DNA of 6,906 nt from Neisseriaceae bacterium (lineage in GTDB: Bacteria > Pseudomonadota > Gammaproteobacteria > Burkholderiales > Neisseriaceae). The notes under the pieces were generated by a model. The model saw only the letters and a list, made by a program, of their open reading frames with translations. It did not search any database and was not told where the DNA came from. Below are positions 5,946 through 6,906 of the stretch, in pieces. Within the stretch, counting starts at the first letter, position 1, and the number at the start of each line of letters is the position of its first letter. The position numbers and the translations under genes were made by a program. The stretch spans positions 1-6,906 of the forward strand of contig JAFSQZ010000206.1 of the NCBI GenBank assembly GCA_017446355.1, in the 5' to 3' direction.

Positions 5946-5955
5946 TAGCCCTATC
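5946..5955 (-). other. 5' half of an interrupted terminator
   Basis: On the minus strand this reads GATAGGGCTA. With the GG core (CC on minus) and the flank at 3826-3836 it forms GATAGG-GCTA-CCTATC followed by G and six T. It lies downstream of the decarboxylase gene on that gene's strand, so it probably once ended that transcript. Confidence 0.5.
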
Positions 5956-5976
5956 TATTTGGGTCTGAATTGACGG

Positions 5977-6082
5977 TATAGTCAAACAACTTCAAAAGTG
6001 AAACAGGCGGTTTTCCGAAGACAGTATAAATAATACGGCAAGGAGAACCAACGCATTTCAATTTTGAAGTTGTTTGACTATA
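5977..6082. repeat. Correia-like MITE, 106 bp
   Basis: Perfect 21-base terminal inverted repeats (5977-5997 and 6062-6082), beginning TATAGTC, flank a unique centre. Neisserial Correia elements have TATAGTGG-type ends, duplicate TA and are about 104-156 bp long; this copy fits the short class. The centre (6021-6054), with ACAGTATAAATAATACGGCA and then a GAGAACCAACGC-like stretch, resembles the Correia interior as I remember it. The TATA at each tip fits a TA target. It lies between the decarboxylase gene and the interrupted terminator. In RNA the arms would form a long stem, which in Neisseria is an RNase III substrate. Confidence 0.7.
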
Positions 6083-6088
6083 TTAACT

Positions 6089-6103
6089 TTCAGGCAGCCT
6101 GAA
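6089..6103. repeat. DNA uptake sequence after the decarboxylase gene
   Basis: TTCAGGCAGCCTGAA gives a perfect uptake 12-mer on both strands, two bases after the decarboxylase stop codon. With one more base on each side (6088-6104) it can fold alone as TTTCAGG-CTG-CCTGAAA on the minus strand, a seven-bp stem with a three-base loop. No U tract follows, so termination here is doubtful. Confidence 0.8.
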
Positions 6104-6105
6104 AC

Positions 6106-6906
6106 CTATTCTCTTACCACATACGTAAAGGCGTGTTTTTTGCCGTTGTCGTCTTCTTCCAAATATACGCCTTGAATTTCAGGTTCAAAACCTGGTAGTT
6201 GGTTAATGCCTTCTTCCAAAGCCAAGAAGTAATCTAACACAGCACCGTCCCACACTTCACCTGGCACAATGCACAGCACACCTGGCGGATAGGGCAATGC
6301 TCCTTCGGCAGCGATTCTGCCTTTGATTTCAGACAATGGCACTAACTCAATTTGATTGCGGATAAAGGCGTTGTGTGCGTCAGCGGCACTCATCACAATG
6401 CGAGGGAAATGTTGTTTTTGGAACATTTGCCGTTGCAAAGTATTGAGATTGTGCGAACGATAAAAATCGTGCATTTTTTGGCACAGTTGGCGAATACGCA
6501 TTTTGGCGTATTGGGGCTTCGCTTTCACCAAAGACGGCAACATAGACGACACCAAACTGTTGGCTTCAATGTGTTCTTCAAAGCGGGCAATAGTGGCGAC
6601 AAGGTGTTGAAATTTCGCCATATTTTCCGCAGGCGTGAGCAGGAATAAAATGGAATTTAAGTCCGCTTTTTCAGGAATTACCAAGCGTTCGCGTAAATAA
6701 TGAGCCAAAATCGCCGCTGGGATGCCAAAATCTTCGTATTCGCCTGTTTCAATATCAATACCTGGTGTGGTTAAAAGCAGTTTGCACGGATCAACAAAAT
6801 ATTGTTCATTTTTATATTCGGCAAAATCGTGCCATTTTGCCCCCTCTTCAAAGCGGAAGAAACGCACATCATCTGCCATTTCTTCGCTGTCATAATCTTG
6901 CCACAA
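6106..6906 (-). CDS. speC/speF: Ornithine decarboxylase, C-terminal part (cut by window edge)
   Basis: This is the C-terminal part (266 residues) of a large PLP-dependent Orn/Lys/Arg decarboxylase. Its closest resemblance is to the E. coli ornithine decarboxylases SpeC and SpeF, which turn ornithine into putrescine in the cytosol. Recognisable blocks are LLLTTPGID (43-51), FGIPAAILAHYLRE (60-73), the near-identical DLNSILFLLTPAE (82-94), RQLCQKMHDFY (139-149), and EGALPYPPGVLCIVPGEVW (201-219), followed by YFLALEEGI and LPGFEPEIQGVY. The PLP lysine and N-terminal wing domain would lie beyond 6906. The first codon in the window, TTG, is an internal leucine and not a start. The protein ends soon after the QGVY block, like SpeF and without the tail of E. 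coli SpeC, but I cannot assign it firmly to one paralogue. The TAG stop (6108-6106) is followed by an uptake sequence and the MITE. Confidence 0.9.
   Translation of the reverse strand: MWQDYDSEEMADDVRFFRFEEGAKWHDFAEYKNEQYFVDPCKLLLTTPGIDIETGEYEDFGIPAAILAHYLRERLVIPEKADLNSILFLLTPAENMAKFQHLVATIARFEEHIEANSLVSSMLPSLVKAKPQYAKMRIRQLCQKMHDFYRSHNLNTLQRQMFQKQHFPRIVMSAADAHNAFIRNQIELVPLSEIKGRIAAEGALPYPPGVLCIVPGEVWDGAVLDYFLALEEGINQLPGFEPEIQGVYLEEDDNGKKHAFTYVVRE

Overview
The window looks like a chromosomal piece of a Neisseriaceae bacterium close to Simonsiella, Kingella or Alysiella. The main evidence is five copies of a 12-bp DNA uptake sequence of the AGGCAGCCTGAA / AGGCTGCCTGAA type. A Correia-like miniature element, AT-rich composition and the gene content agree with this. 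The species cannot be fixed from the sequence alone.

Layout, left to right. Positions 1-303 hold the end of an unrecognised, mostly helical plus-strand protein, probably cut by the window edge. It converges on a minus-strand gene pair, and an inverted pair of uptake sequences (334-397) lies between them as a likely terminator. The gene pair occupies 403-3710. It consists of a 653-residue fused BioD-BioA protein (dethiobiotin synthetase joined to DAPA aminotransferase) and a sodium:solute symporter whose best start codon (TTG, with a GGAGA ribosome site) overlaps the bioDA stop codon. The peptide joining the two biotin enzymes is itself encoded by an uptake sequence.

Upstream of bioDA come a short 19-bp inverted repeat (3758-3822) and then a complete IS607-family element (about 3837-5945) with a serine transposase (tnpA), a TnpB nuclease gene, and phased TATAG-type repeats at both ends. 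The candidate ends share GG. Removing the element restores what looks like an intrinsic terminator (six-bp stem, four-base loop, six T). This suggests that the element landed in the terminator loop of the decarboxylase transcript.

Positions 5977-6082 hold a 106-bp Correia-like MITE with perfect 21-bp ends. Positions 6106-6906 hold the C-terminal part of an ornithine decarboxylase (SpeC/SpeF type) that runs off the right edge. All genes from the decarboxylase to the symporter lie on the minus strand, so IS607 transcription points towards bioDA. I see no tRNA, rRNA, CRISPR array or defence island. No stretch without a gene exceeds about 240 bases.
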